A DNA stretch of 37,284 bases, taken from IMG/VR virus record IMGVR_UViG_3300033145_000323, positions 1 through 37,284 of that record; one strand, written 5' to 3'. This document shows positions 28,600 to 36,802 of the stretch, in pieces. The number at the start of each line of letters is the position of its first letter. The stretch's first letter is position 1. A program made the translations under genes and the position numbers. The DNA is from a virus. The notes beneath the pieces were generated by a model, which saw nothing but the letters and a program-made list of their open reading frames with translations, was not told the DNA's origin and made no database searches.

Positions 28600-30132
28600 T
28601 TAAAGAAAGTTAATAAATATATCTTTCGTTCCGCTAGTGATATGACCTTTTGCTTCCAATGCAATAATCGTGTACCCGTTCTCGTCTTGAATCGGGGTAG
28701 ATGTGATAGTTGCCGATTGCATAAACATGTTAAAAACATTCCCTGGAATCCAGTTGCCGGAAGCATCCTTAGGGCCTGCATTAAACATTGACTTGGTGGT
28801 TGTGTTGTTAATCGCTGTATCGAATAACTCAGCGTCATATTTTGAAAGGATTACGTTCCCAGTAAGGGTGACTTCTCTTTCCAGTGTCAACGTTTCAGCT
28901 TTGCCATTCTCCGCACAGATTGAATTAACATCTGTTTTAGGTGTACCAAGTGCTAAAGTGACAGTACTAGCAGGTTTACACGTCACACTTGTAGCGCCTC
29001 CTATTAGCCATTCGGCGTTTTTAAGGACAATCTTGTCTGCTACATCGTAAATCGGGGTATAGTCTGCTTCGTATGTTTGAGCGGTATCACTGGGATAACT
29101 AGTTGATCCGGTATCGTCGGCGGCATCAGCGTAACCAAGTAACGCCGCTGCACTAGTGTCCGTCCCGTCTGCTCCATGCGTCCCTGTCTTCCAGAGCAAC
29201 GAAAACGTGCTCCCGTCCGAGCTAAGTGAAAACTTTCCAGTAATATTACTATAAACACAAGTGATTACGTCATCCCCTGACCCAACACTGGCAGCGGTTG
29301 CCTTGGTAGTTATTTCAGACTCTAACTCTTGTGGGGTTTTATAAACTTTCTCGGTTAAAGTCACGGTGATCGTCCCACTGTCGTCAGTTATGTCAATGTA
29401 CTTATTTAATGCTGTTACTTTTAGAAAGTTGAAATAATACTTGAGCCCTTCGGCATCGGCGGTACAAGTTGCAAATCCTTTAGCTGGAAACTCAAACGCC
29501 ATGTTGGTAGTTCTCAGCCCAGAGATCGCCTCTCTAAAAGCTGATGAAGTAGATGCTTGATTTCTGTAATAAGAAAATACCGGGTGGCCTGTTGATGCTG
29601 GGGAAAAAGCGATACATTTGCCTAGGTCGACTCCGCTTGCTGGTGCGTTGGCGAGATTAAACGCAAGGGCTAACGCGTCCGTTACTACTGAGTCAATATT
29701 TCTAACCTCATATCCATCTGTGGCATTTTTTACAAGTACGGCCATCCCTTCGGGAAAATTTACACCCTCTCCTGTATCAACGTTTATTTTATCAACTGTT
29801 GACCCCGCCACTGTATCGTACTCTGTGGCATTGTCAACCTGAGCACCGAGACAACTCTTATAAATCGGCGCGGTTTCCGGTGCAGTTCCTTCAACCCCTG
29901 AGTGTTTCACATAGAAAGGATGAGAGATTTTAGGATTCTGCCCAACGACTGCTCCTTTAGATTTCCCAATATCGTTAATCAACTCATCAGAGTCAAGTGT
30001 TTCTAATTCATTAGTAACTGCGAACCCGTCTCTTAATGGGATATATTCTCCCCCTGCCGTCAAGTCCTCGAGTGTTCCTTCAACGCTTTCTGGTATTATT
30101 GCTGCTACACTACTTCTTGTTAAAATTGCCAT
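28600..30132 (-). CDS. Major tail tube protein with insertion
   Basis: 510 residues. AAIIPESVEGTLEDL near the N-terminus and the C-terminal beta core (LTLEREVTLTGNVILSKYD, IIALEAKGHITSG) fit tail-tube proteins. The usual length is about half this. The extra mass includes a segment at about 255-350 (VYKTPQELESEITTKA, TCVYSNITGKFSLSSDGST, LLWKTGTHGADGTD, LLGYADAADDTG) that looks like a module found in other phage structural proteins. The position directly before the chaperones supports the assignment. Confidence 0.8.
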   Translation of the reverse strand: MAILTRSSVAAIIPESVEGTLEDLTAGGEYIPLRDGFAVTNELETLDSDELINDIGKSKGAVVGQNPKISHPFYVKHSGVEGTAPETAPIYKSCLGAQVDNATEYDTVAGSTVDKINVDTGEGVNFPEGMAVLVKNATDGYEVRNIDSVVTDALALAFNLANAPASGVDLGKCIAFSPASTGHPVFSYYRNQASTSSAFREAISGLRTTNMAFEFPAKGFATCTADAEGLKYYFNFLKVTALNKYIDITDDSGTITVTLTEKVYKTPQELESEITTKATAASVGSGDDVITCVYSNITGKFSLSSDGSTFSLLWKTGTHGADGTDTSAAALLGYADAADDTGSTSYPSDTAQTYEADYTPIYDVADKIVLKNAEWLIGGATSVTCKPASTVTLALGTPKTDVNSICAENGKAETLTLEREVTLTGNVILSKYDAELFDTAINNTTTKSMFNAGPKDASGNWIPGNVFNMFMQSATITSTPIQDENGYTIIALEAKGHITSGTKDIFINFL

Positions 30133-30140
30133 GATTACTC

Positions 30141-30605
30141 CTAGATATCCTCGTTTATATCAATACTAATAATTGATTTCGTTGTTAAAAATTTACCTTT
30201 CTCTTTAAACTCAACACTTACCCCTGTATTGTTTAAAAAAGTCACCGCCCCTATGCTCGGTTCGATTCCTAGTTGATCGTCATTTAATAGTCTTATCACC
30301 ACGGTTTTGGCATCTTCTAGTAATGCTTTGCCTGCGGTATGTATCGCGACTGGATCGTTATCCTTCGCAAAAAATGACTTGGTAACTACAATACCAAAAC
30401 TTCTAGATTCTGAATGGGTGCCGTAAGTATCATTTCCACCAGGGCCAGAGTCCTCTATCGTAAGCCCCCAGCCTTTCGCGAGTCTTACGGATGCGTTATC
30501 CTGTACCAAATAAGGATTGTGCAGTTCTAGTTTATCGGTGAACCCTGTTAGTGTAGGAATTATCTCCCTTAGTTTATCAATAACTATTGTTATTTTACTA
30601 CTCAT
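30141..30605 (-). CDS. Tail terminator / head-tail joining protein candidate
   Basis: 154 residues immediately before the tail tube gene, the usual place of the tail terminator. An N-terminal helix (IVIDKLREIIPTLTG) followed by alternating strands (RSFGIVVTKSFFAK, LLEDAKTVVIRLLNDDQLG, VSVEFKEKGKFLTTKSIISI) fits the small alpha/beta fold of these ring proteins. Assigned by position and pattern. Confidence 0.55.
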   Translation of the reverse strand: MSSKITIVIDKLREIIPTLTGFTDKLELHNPYLVQDNASVRLAKGWGLTIEDSGPGGNDTYGTHSESRSFGIVVTKSFFAKDNDPVAIHTAGKALLEDAKTVVIRLLNDDQLGIEPSIGAVTFLNNTGVSVEFKEKGKFLTTKSIISIDINEDI

Positions 30606-31453
30606 CTAATCATCTTCCCCTGTCTAACAGATGCTTCTTTGGTGTTCAATCTAGCGTCTTGGTTTCTATCGACACTAAATATCCCCATTTTTAATCTTGA
30701 TTTATATTCGTTTCTTGCCGCCAATCTTTTATCGTCGTAATCATCACCCCATACTTTATAAATAAGTTCTGCGACCTTGGTTAATGATGCGTTGGTAAAT
30801 AATCTTCTATCCAAAAGTTGGCTACTTGAGTTGATAATTTTTTTCTGGACTAAATCGTTAACCAAAAGCTCCGCTGCCCTTACGTGTTGTTCTTCATAAT
30901 TTGTCTTGCCGGTTTCAAATGCTGCTATCATATCCCCCATAACTCCTGGGTATTCTGATGCTAAATCTTCATCGTTTGAGAATAGATTGCCAATAAATTT
31001 AAGCGCGGTGGTGTTGGTGAGATCAGCACTCCAATCTAATTTGTGCCAAAAAAGATCGTATATTGTAATATTACCAAGCCCGGTGATTAACTCGACTCCG
31101 CTCGTGTTGACAGTGTCTTCTCTACTATAGCCATATTTCTTATTCGGAACCCAGGACATATACCCGGACTGAGCGAGAGACTTGCCGGTTGCTGCTGTCT
31201 CGTCGATAACTTCAACCATGTCTCTCCAATACTGTCCATCCCAATGGTCTATCGAGAGAGTAGATGCGTTATCGTTTACATTGACCCCATCCATCTTGAC
31301 CCAAATAGAGTTCATTGGGTAGCGAGTGCCTATATAAAAATGGTCTTCCGCCGCTACATAGTCAAGGGTTTCCGCTCCTGTATGGTAGTTTAGAATATCA
31401 GTCGATAGATCTTTCAAAGTACCATTGTCGGAAAATATTACTCGGTAGTTCAT
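30602..31453 (-). CDS. Virion structural protein with EF-hand-like loop
   Basis: 283 residues. The N-terminal half is beta-rich with several Trp (IDHWDGQYWRDMVEVID) and the C-terminal half is helical. Residues 262-273 read DRNQDARLNTKE, matching the calcium loop pattern with acids or amides at positions 1, 3, 5, 9 and 12. Located between fibre-like proteins and the tail terminator, it may be a head-tail adaptor or neck protein. The start overlaps the end of an 11-codon Lys-rich frame. Confidence 0.55.
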   Translation of the reverse strand: MNYRVIFSDNGTLKDLSTDILNYHTGAETLDYVAAEDHFYIGTRYPMNSIWVKMDGVNVNDNASTLSIDHWDGQYWRDMVEVIDETAATGKSLAQSGYMSWVPNKKYGYSREDTVNTSGVELITGLGNITIYDLFWHKLDWSADLTNTTALKFIGNLFSNDEDLASEYPGVMGDMIAAFETGKTNYEEQHVRAAELLVNDLVQKKIINSSSQLLDRRLFTNASLTKVAELIYKVWGDDYDDKRLAARNEYKSRLKMGIFSVDRNQDARLNTKEASVRQGKMIR

Positions 31454-31485
31454 TTCTTTTTCCTTTTAACTTTTTTCTTAACCAT
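31450..31485 (-). CDS. Possible 11-residue Lys-rich leader peptide
   Basis: MVKKKVKRKKK, with TAGGAGA ten bases before its ATG and its TGA overlapping the next gene's ATG as ATGA. Nine of eleven residues are basic. It may be a translated coupling leader or simply a purine-rich ribosome-loading region. Confidence 0.2.
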   Translation of the reverse strand: MVKKKVKRKKK

Positions 31486-31499
31486 TTCTAAACAATCTC

Positions 31500-32321
31500 C
31501 TAATTATCCACCAATGTCATATCAAACCCTGCGGCGACCGATACTGTGTTAGTGCTTGCTCGTTCGCATCTAATCTTGATGTCTGTTTTTTCTGGGAATT
31601 TTGCTATCGCAAGATGAGTGTGGGTATATGTTGAACTTCCTGTACTGTTTACCGACATTACGTCCCTTGCCCTAAATTTTTGACCAAACAAAGCTGCCCT
31701 TAAAGTAAAATCTGCTGATGCAGTTTTGCCCTTACTAATCCCAAAGTGATGGCATAACATGTAAGCGGTTTTGCCTGCTGGCACTGAATATATCGCCATT
31801 AGTGTTTGGTTAAAACCATCTCTTATTCTCGCTCTAATTTTAGTAGCATCAACTGGGGTTCCAGTTGATATTGCAGTATCCTCGTAGATGTATACATTAC
31901 CAGATATTGTTACATTATCGTCGAGATATGCCCTATTAACTCTTATTAGAGATGTGCCCATAACTACTTTTGCTTGTCCTGTTAATGTAACAGGGACGCT
32001 AACTTCATTCCAATTAATGTCTAATCCCTCAACAATTATATCTTGGGTGTCGCCATTGTTAGAACTTGACACAGTATCAATGATTGCTGATGAAGAAAAA
32101 GTATAAGCTCCACCCTGATCCCAGATATCCTCTGCTGGTGAAGTCCCTACGTTTGGATTCTCGCCAAATTTATGAATAGAGGAATGACCATTGATATTGC
32201 CTTTCGCTACCTCTAGATTAAAATCCGTCACATGCTGATTGCCAGTTTGACTATCGATAGCGGCCTGGGTGATTCCATCCCACAATATAATCTTTTTTGG
32301 CTTTCCTCTAAAACTTATCAT
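31500..32321 (-). CDS. Virion structural protein (273 aa)
   Basis: Beta-rich protein whose N-terminal part (EVAKGNINGHSSIHKFGEN, then AEDIWDQGGAYTF, then VEGLDINWNEVSVPVTLTG) and MAIYSVPAGKTAYML segment follow a pattern of structural proteins known from environmental phages. I cannot name a role. It lies between the lectin-like protein and the EF-hand protein and could be a capsid or neck appendage. Confidence 0.6.
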   Translation of the reverse strand: MISFRGKPKKIILWDGITQAAIDSQTGNQHVTDFNLEVAKGNINGHSSIHKFGENPNVGTSPAEDIWDQGGAYTFSSSAIIDTVSSSNNGDTQDIIVEGLDINWNEVSVPVTLTGQAKVVMGTSLIRVNRAYLDDNVTISGNVYIYEDTAISTGTPVDATKIRARIRDGFNQTLMAIYSVPAGKTAYMLCHHFGISKGKTASADFTLRAALFGQKFRARDVMSVNSTGSSTYTHTHLAIAKFPEKTDIKIRCERASTNTVSVAAGFDMTLVDN

Positions 32322-33715
32322 TCTTCCTCTATTAATTCGAAAGTTGGTGCATCTTTAAGATCCATTTCTGCTTGATCCAAAAGCGCAACTTTGTATTTCT
32401 GTTTACCTATTTTAAAATCCCAAAAATATCCTGTTTTTTGGACATACACATCCCCGCTAAAATACCCATCGCTATCAGTAGTCGCAATTGTCTCGTAATC
32501 ATACTTGTGGAAAATACCCTGATTCCAGTATCCTTGCAAATATGGTCTTGCCTTGATTACTAGTCCGGAGACTGGGCCATCGTTATCGTAAATAAATCCT
32601 TCTGTATTAACCAATGTCGGGACGGTTGGCACTGGCAGCGCTGTATTACATTCCAATGTGGCAATATCAATTTTTGGGGTAGTTGTGCCATCGTCAGAAT
32701 GAAGGAAAAACCGCATAAAAATAGTTTTTCTAGCACTTACAAGATTAGTAGCATCACTATTTAATTCAGTTATTAAACTCGATTGGGCATAGGTTCCATT
32801 TGAATCCGCGGCGTTCCCCCCGGTTACGTATCTGTGTTGACCACTGGCACTCATTGTAGCTTTTACGAGGTCACTCCCCGCAATCGTTTCGGCAGATGTT
32901 ATGGAATTGATTTCAGTTGCTTTGAAAGTGTAATTAGTATCGGCGTATGGGTTATCAATGGCGTATCTTGTTTCTGGCACTGTATAATCTGGGTCAAAAT
33001 TAGCAACATGTTGGACGGTTGAAAAATATTCTACATCATCAAATTTACAATTGGATTCTAATGATGCGTCGTGATTTGTTCCTATATAGAATTTGGTTAT
33101 ATCAGAACTTCTAATAAAGGTATTTGTGATAGTTGCCCCAAACTGATTGCCCTCTATAAATAATCTTATTTCTCCCAACGTTACATCAAAATTTAATTCA
33201 AATCTATATTTCTGACTAGCAGTTGGATTCCAATCCCCGAAAGAAGTATTCACAGGAGTCGCTGCATCTTCATCTTTAAATATAATTTTCATCTGTGGGT
33301 CAGCTGCGTTTTGCGATAACATGATTCTGTTTTTATTAACATTAGCAGCGGAAATCATAAGTATCCCGACATTATTAGTGGGCGTCCCGGAATAGTTAGG
33401 CGTCATTTTCCAGCGGATGCACCCTACTTGTTGGCTATCGGCATTTTGAATTGCATCATAGCTCATATACCGGACATCATTAAAACTTAAATCTAGTTCA
33501 CCCCCCGATACCGCCGCGCCTCCAAACGCCGTTCCAGTCAATACCCCTTCTCCCCAACTTAGATTTATATCATTAGTATAAGTTGCCCCACAAGTTGAAC
33601 TATTAGGGGTTAAATTTTTAAGCTGTAGAAACCCACCGCTAACCTCTATCTTGTTGCTATCCGACAAAGAGTAGTTACTAGGGGTGGTAAATGGGTATTG
33701 AACTTGAGTCGTCAT
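32318..33715 (-). CDS. Lectin-like (concanavalin A fold) appendage protein
   Basis: 465 residues. The central region (about 90-230: VGCIRWKMTPNYSG, KYRFELNFDVTLGEIRLFIEG, TKFYIGTNHDASLESNCKFDDVEYF) matches a LamG/ConA-like sandwich. The C-terminal domain (about 365-455: TEGFIYDNDGPVSGLVIKA, then TIATTDSDGYFSGDVYV) resembles carboxypeptidase-regulatory or Ig-like modules. Such proteins bind glycans, and its place among head and decoration genes suggests a capsid fibre or whisker that holds the virion on sugars or mucus. Confidence 0.65.
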   Translation of the reverse strand: MTTQVQYPFTTPSNYSLSDSNKIEVSGGFLQLKNLTPNSSTCGATYTNDINLSWGEGVLTGTAFGGAAVSGGELDLSFNDVRYMSYDAIQNADSQQVGCIRWKMTPNYSGTPTNNVGILMISAANVNKNRIMLSQNAADPQMKIIFKDEDAATPVNTSFGDWNPTASQKYRFELNFDVTLGEIRLFIEGNQFGATITNTFIRSSDITKFYIGTNHDASLESNCKFDDVEYFSTVQHVANFDPDYTVPETRYAIDNPYADTNYTFKATEINSITSAETIAGSDLVKATMSASGQHRYVTGGNAADSNGTYAQSSLITELNSDATNLVSARKTIFMRFFLHSDDGTTTPKIDIATLECNTALPVPTVPTLVNTEGFIYDNDGPVSGLVIKARPYLQGYWNQGIFHKYDYETIATTDSDGYFSGDVYVQKTGYFWDFKIGKQKYKVALLDQAEMDLKDAPTFELIEEE

Positions 33716-34104
33716 TCCCGATAGACTCCAATTGCATAAATAACAACCGTGCCAGTTGAGACTATGCCATATATATTATTTTCATCATTTTTTTTCATGT
33801 TTTTAAACTCTAGTTCCTCGTAGGCATCTAGTGGGATGCCATCACTTGGGCCAGTAACATTCTCATCTCCAACATAAACAGTCTCGCCATCTTCTTTATG
33901 AAATATTGTAAAATCGTTACAGTTGTCTGGGGTTTCTATTCTGGTCGCAGAGGTTGTAATTGCGGTGACTTTAACCTCTGGGGTATCATTTAAAGTCTCG
34001 TTTTGAGTAACACGAACAGTTGCTTTACTTTGCTTATCTGCAAACTTGCCTTTCTCAAGGTTATCTTTATTTGAATCTAATGTTTCAAAAATTTTCTTTG
34101 CCAT
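33712..34104 (-). CDS. Capsid-associated decoration-like protein (130 aa)
   Basis: After a disordered charged N-terminus, TVYVGDENVTGPSDGIPLDAYEELEF, read here as VYVGD..VT...GIPL..YEEL, and NIYGIVSTGTVVIYAIGV follow a small beta domain common to phage head or fibre proteins ('VYIGG..VT..nGipL.aGe', 'iy.ia.sGT...v'). The ribosome site GGAGGGG is the 3' arm of the terminator-like hairpin at 34113-34130, so its translation may be limited. Confidence 0.6.
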   Translation of the reverse strand: MAKKIFETLDSNKDNLEKGKFADKQSKATVRVTQNETLNDTPEVKVTAITTSATRIETPDNCNDFTIFHKEDGETVYVGDENVTGPSDGIPLDAYEELEFKNMKKNDENNIYGIVSTGTVVIYAIGVYRE

Positions 34105-34107
34105 ATT

Positions 34108-34130
34108 AAAAGGCCCCTCCGGAGAGGGGC
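34108..34130 (-). terminator. Terminator-like hairpin containing the next gene's ribosome site
   Basis: On the minus strand GCCCCTC and GAGGGGC form a perfect 7-bp stem with a TCCG tetraloop (34130-34113), followed by CTTTT. It lies after the decoration gene (stop at 34138) and before the ATG at 34104. The 3' arm together with loop bases contains GGAGGGG, at the right distance to act as Shine-Dalgarno. The element may therefore both reduce transcription past the capsid genes and mask the ribosome site. Confidence 0.7.
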
Positions 34131-34137
34131 ATTAAAA

Positions 34138-34557
34138 TTAGAGTTTCTTAACTTTAAAATGCAACGTCATAATACCAGCGGTTAGATCTGCTGTCTCTAC
34201 CCCCATAACTATTTTAGCGGCGGCTGCTAGTAACAACGGTACAAATGCGGCATCTGCCATATAAGCATCGGTTGTACTAACAAGCGCTGGCCCATCATAA
34301 TCCGACCATAGCTCTACCGCACCGGCCCCAACACCTAAATCGATATTAGCAGTTGCGCCAGCGAGAGTTGTCGCTACTGTTGCATAAAAATCTAATACCA
34401 GCATTTTTACACCAGCGGTAAAAACGTCATAATCAGCTTGAGCACCTGTATCGTTAGCAAAATTGTAATCAATACTTATCCATTTTTCTTCGTTACTAAA
34501 AAAATCTTCTGTCGCAGCGGTTCCCCCGACTACTTTATGATCTGTTAAAACTGCCAT
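34138..34557 (-). CDS. Head decoration-like protein (139 aa)
   Basis: Small, Ala/Gly/Thr-rich, beta-rich, just downstream of the capsid gene and followed by a terminator hairpin, as expected for a high-copy head protein. FFSNEEKWISIDYNFANDTG and MLVLDFYATVATTLAGATA are typical strands. A role in decorating or stabilising the capsid is inferred from place and composition. Confidence 0.55.
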   Translation of the reverse strand: MAVLTDHKVVGGTAATEDFFSNEEKWISIDYNFANDTGAQADYDVFTAGVKMLVLDFYATVATTLAGATANIDLGVGAGAVELWSDYDGPALVSTTDAYMADAAFVPLLLAAAAKIVMGVETADLTAGIMTLHFKVKKL

Positions 34558-34566
34558 TGTATTCTC

Positions 34567-34797
34567 CTATTGTTTAATCTTTTTAATTCTTGTTACTCCA
34601 AAGATGTATACGACTAACCAATGCTTCCCTTCTGCATGGTATGAACCTATCACAGAAACGGGTTGCTTGATGCCTTGGAGTTCTTCAACTAATAGTTCTG
34701 GATTTCTATTATTAAGGTGCCGAATAACCCAATTCTCTCCGTTTTGGTTCTCAAAGAGATCATCAACTTTACCCTTGCTCTCGCCTAGTCGTAACAT
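34567..34797 (-). CDS. Hypothetical protein after major capsid (76 aa)
   Basis: Not recognised. A mixed alpha/beta small protein (NWVIRHLNNRNPELLVEEL, then HWLVVYIFGVTRIKK). The position between capsid and decoration genes suggests a head accessory role. Confidence 0.55.
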   Translation of the reverse strand: MLRLGESKGKVDDLFENQNGENWVIRHLNNRNPELLVEELQGIKQPVSVIGSYHAEGKHWLVVYIFGVTRIKKIKQ

Positions 34798-34806
34798 TTG
34801 TTCCTC

Positions 34807-35673
34807 TTAGTTAGCTATTGAAATTACCCTTTCGTCGTTGACTTGGACAGATCCCATGGGGAAGTCACAGCTAATAATAAAACCAAACTTCTTTTGTGGA
34901 TGCAAGTCTGATATTTTAAACCTCGGCGCTCCCATGATAACTTTCATAAAGCTAGAGATAAAACCAAAGCCTGTATCTGTTGCCAATGAATCATCTTCCA
35001 CAATATTGTAGCCGAATCTCTGAACATTGTTAAAGTTTCCAGTAACAATCGGAGATGGCCCAGCGGCGTTGGTAATATTAGAACTTGTCAAAGACGTGTC
35101 ATCGATCAGGTCTGAATAATACGTTGGGTCTACGAATAGGTACCAAGGTAATCCTGATTGTCTCCAGTGAGCTTTTGCAGAAAGAAGTCTAACTGCACTC
35201 AACTGGCCGATATTAAAATCGGTGACAGATGTGAGAACGTGGTCAGGAGTTGAAGCCGATGGACTGATTAATCCCTTAATCCAATCATTGGCCTGTTGCT
35301 GAACATCTGCCAATAAGGCAGCTTTAATCTCAGAATCTTTATCTTCCAACTGACTCATTATAATCGCAAGATCTTCAAACTCAACCCCTGAAACGGGACG
35401 TTTGTTAACCTTGAGATCTACCTGGTCAGTATCTAGAATGTTGGTATCAAACGTGTCGGCGTCTGTTCCAATCGTCCTTATGGTGCTGGTTGGCTTTTTA
35501 AGAGTTGTGATCTTTACAGTATCACCGCCGGCGATCCTTTCCATGGTGTAGTTAGGATCGTGTAAAACTGCAGGCCACAAAGTCGCCTCTCTTAATTCTT
35601 TGTCAAATAATTTTCCCCAGAAATCTTGTACTAGACCTTGAGCGTCTACTACTGTGTAACTTGTAACTCCCAT
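34807..35673 (-). CDS. Major capsid protein
   Basis: 288 residues directly downstream of the scaffold gene. QDFWGKLFDKELREATLWPAV near the N-terminus, GDTVKITTLKKPTS, VQQQANDWIKGL (long spine-like helix), then a domain with PWYLFVDPTYYSDLIDD and the end FGFIISCDFPMGSVQVNDER fit HK97-fold capsid proteins without a cleaved delta domain. No protease gene is seen, so scaffold release is probably non-proteolytic. Confidence 0.82.
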   Translation of the reverse strand: MGVTSYTVVDAQGLVQDFWGKLFDKELREATLWPAVLHDPNYTMERIAGGDTVKITTLKKPTSTIRTIGTDADTFDTNILDTDQVDLKVNKRPVSGVEFEDLAIIMSQLEDKDSEIKAALLADVQQQANDWIKGLISPSASTPDHVLTSVTDFNIGQLSAVRLLSAKAHWRQSGLPWYLFVDPTYYSDLIDDTSLTSSNITNAAGPSPIVTGNFNNVQRFGYNIVEDDSLATDTGFGFISSFMKVIMGAPRFKISDLHPQKKFGFIISCDFPMGSVQVNDERVISIAN

Positions 35674-35683
35674 GATTTTCTCC

Positions 35684-36379
35684 TTAAGTTGTTATACCCA
35701 TTTCTTTTTTACGTTTCCTTACCATTCCAGGCATATTTTCTTTCATCTCTTTTAGAGGTTCGTTTGCCCATTTCTCAAGACTATAAGGGGTATTGCCACT
35801 AGCAGCATCGCCGCGAAGATTCTTGGCGTTTTTGGTATCTACTAAATATGCGTATTTCTCCATAAATGTATTCGCTACCTGTTGCGCTGTTTCTTGGTCA
35901 ATCTGTTTTGTCTCTGGATCAACTACAACATCGTCAAGTTTTAAGAATCCTTCAAATTCAGAACTCATCAACTTGCCTGGGAGAAATTGTTCAACGGCTT
36001 CCATCTTCCATTTATTAGCTAATGCTCCACTAATAGTTGTAAGATCATCGCCTTGTTTCCCTATCTTCTCCTCAAGGTCTTTTATCTTCTGATCCCTAGA
36101 CTCGATGATTTTATCTTTATCCCCTGCTTTCAAGAGTTCCGCTTCTTCCTCTGTAACTTTATCCGCTTTTAGCTTTTCAAGTTCCGTGTTTAACGTGTCA
36201 ATAGCTGAACTTTGCTCTTTGTTCTTGTCGCGTAAATTTTTCTCTTGATTTAGGGTCTTCTGATAAGTTTCATAAGCAACTTTGTCGGGCTGCTTATTTT
36301 CATCATCTTTCCCCTTAGACTGATCGTTTCCACTAGAATCGTCAGGCGTCCCACTAGGACTATCTGTCTTTACGGTCAT
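35684..36379 (-). CDS. Capsid scaffold protein
   Basis: 231 residues from the ATG at 36379, chosen because GGAG lies six bases upstream; a TTG four codons earlier is unlikely. Disordered acidic N-terminus (SPSGTPDDSSGNDQSKGKDD), a long coiled coil (about 35-110), and a basic C-terminus (KRKKEMGITT) that typically binds the capsid protein. Position directly before the major capsid gene confirms the role. Confidence 0.85.
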   Translation of the reverse strand: MTVKTDSPSGTPDDSSGNDQSKGKDDENKQPDKVAYETYQKTLNQEKNLRDKNKEQSSAIDTLNTELEKLKADKVTEEEAELLKAGDKDKIIESRDQKIKDLEEKIGKQGDDLTTISGALANKWKMEAVEQFLPGKLMSSEFEGFLKLDDVVVDPETKQIDQETAQQVANTFMEKYAYLVDTKNAKNLRGDAASGNTPYSLEKWANEPLKEMKENMPGMVRKRKKEMGITT

Positions 36380-36415
36380 TTTAATCTCCAATGTTAATTT
36401 TTGTCAAGCGGCGTC

Positions 36416-36793
36416 TTACTTCGCAGCAAGTACCGCGTTAATTTCGTTTATCTCCATTTGATATTTCAAATACTTAGTTTCTTTCTTTGTTACTGGATTA
36501 ACTTCGGTGTTGTGCCCCATATTGGTTAACACTTCTACTCTGTCTTTTAATTCTTCTTGCCATGAGATGGTGAGCTTTTTCGACTCAATTCTTTTTTTTG
36601 CCCCGTCAATCAATGCTTTTCTTCTGTCATCACTGACTGTTGGCATTGACGCTTTAACCGCATCGCCTAACTTCTCTCGATCTTCAGCAAGTTCCTTCCT
36701 GCCTTTAGCGAGCTCCGCTTTCTCTTTTTCTAATTGGATTCTTTCTTCTGCGACTTCGTTGGCATGGTCACTGTTTTCGTTGTTCTCAATCAT
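36416..36793 (-). CDS. Coiled-coil protein upstream of scaffold (125 aa)
   Basis: The N-terminal half is a charged coiled coil (EERIQLEKEKAELAKGRKEL) and the C-terminal half is helical with a short loop (NPVTKKETKYLKYQMEINEI). AGGAG precedes the ATG. It may be a scaffold accessory or minor head protein; no family recognised. Confidence 0.6.
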   Translation of the reverse strand: MIENNENSDHANEVAEERIQLEKEKAELAKGRKELAEDREKLGDAVKASMPTVSDDRRKALIDGAKKRIESKKLTISWQEELKDRVEVLTNMGHNTEVNPVTKKETKYLKYQMEINEINAVLAAK

Positions 36794-36802
36794 TGATAGC
36801 TC

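Noticed and set aside
28575-28838. 87-residue minus-strand frame overlapping the tail tube end
   Set aside because: It lies out of frame within the tail tube gene, lacks its own context, and has shadow-like composition.
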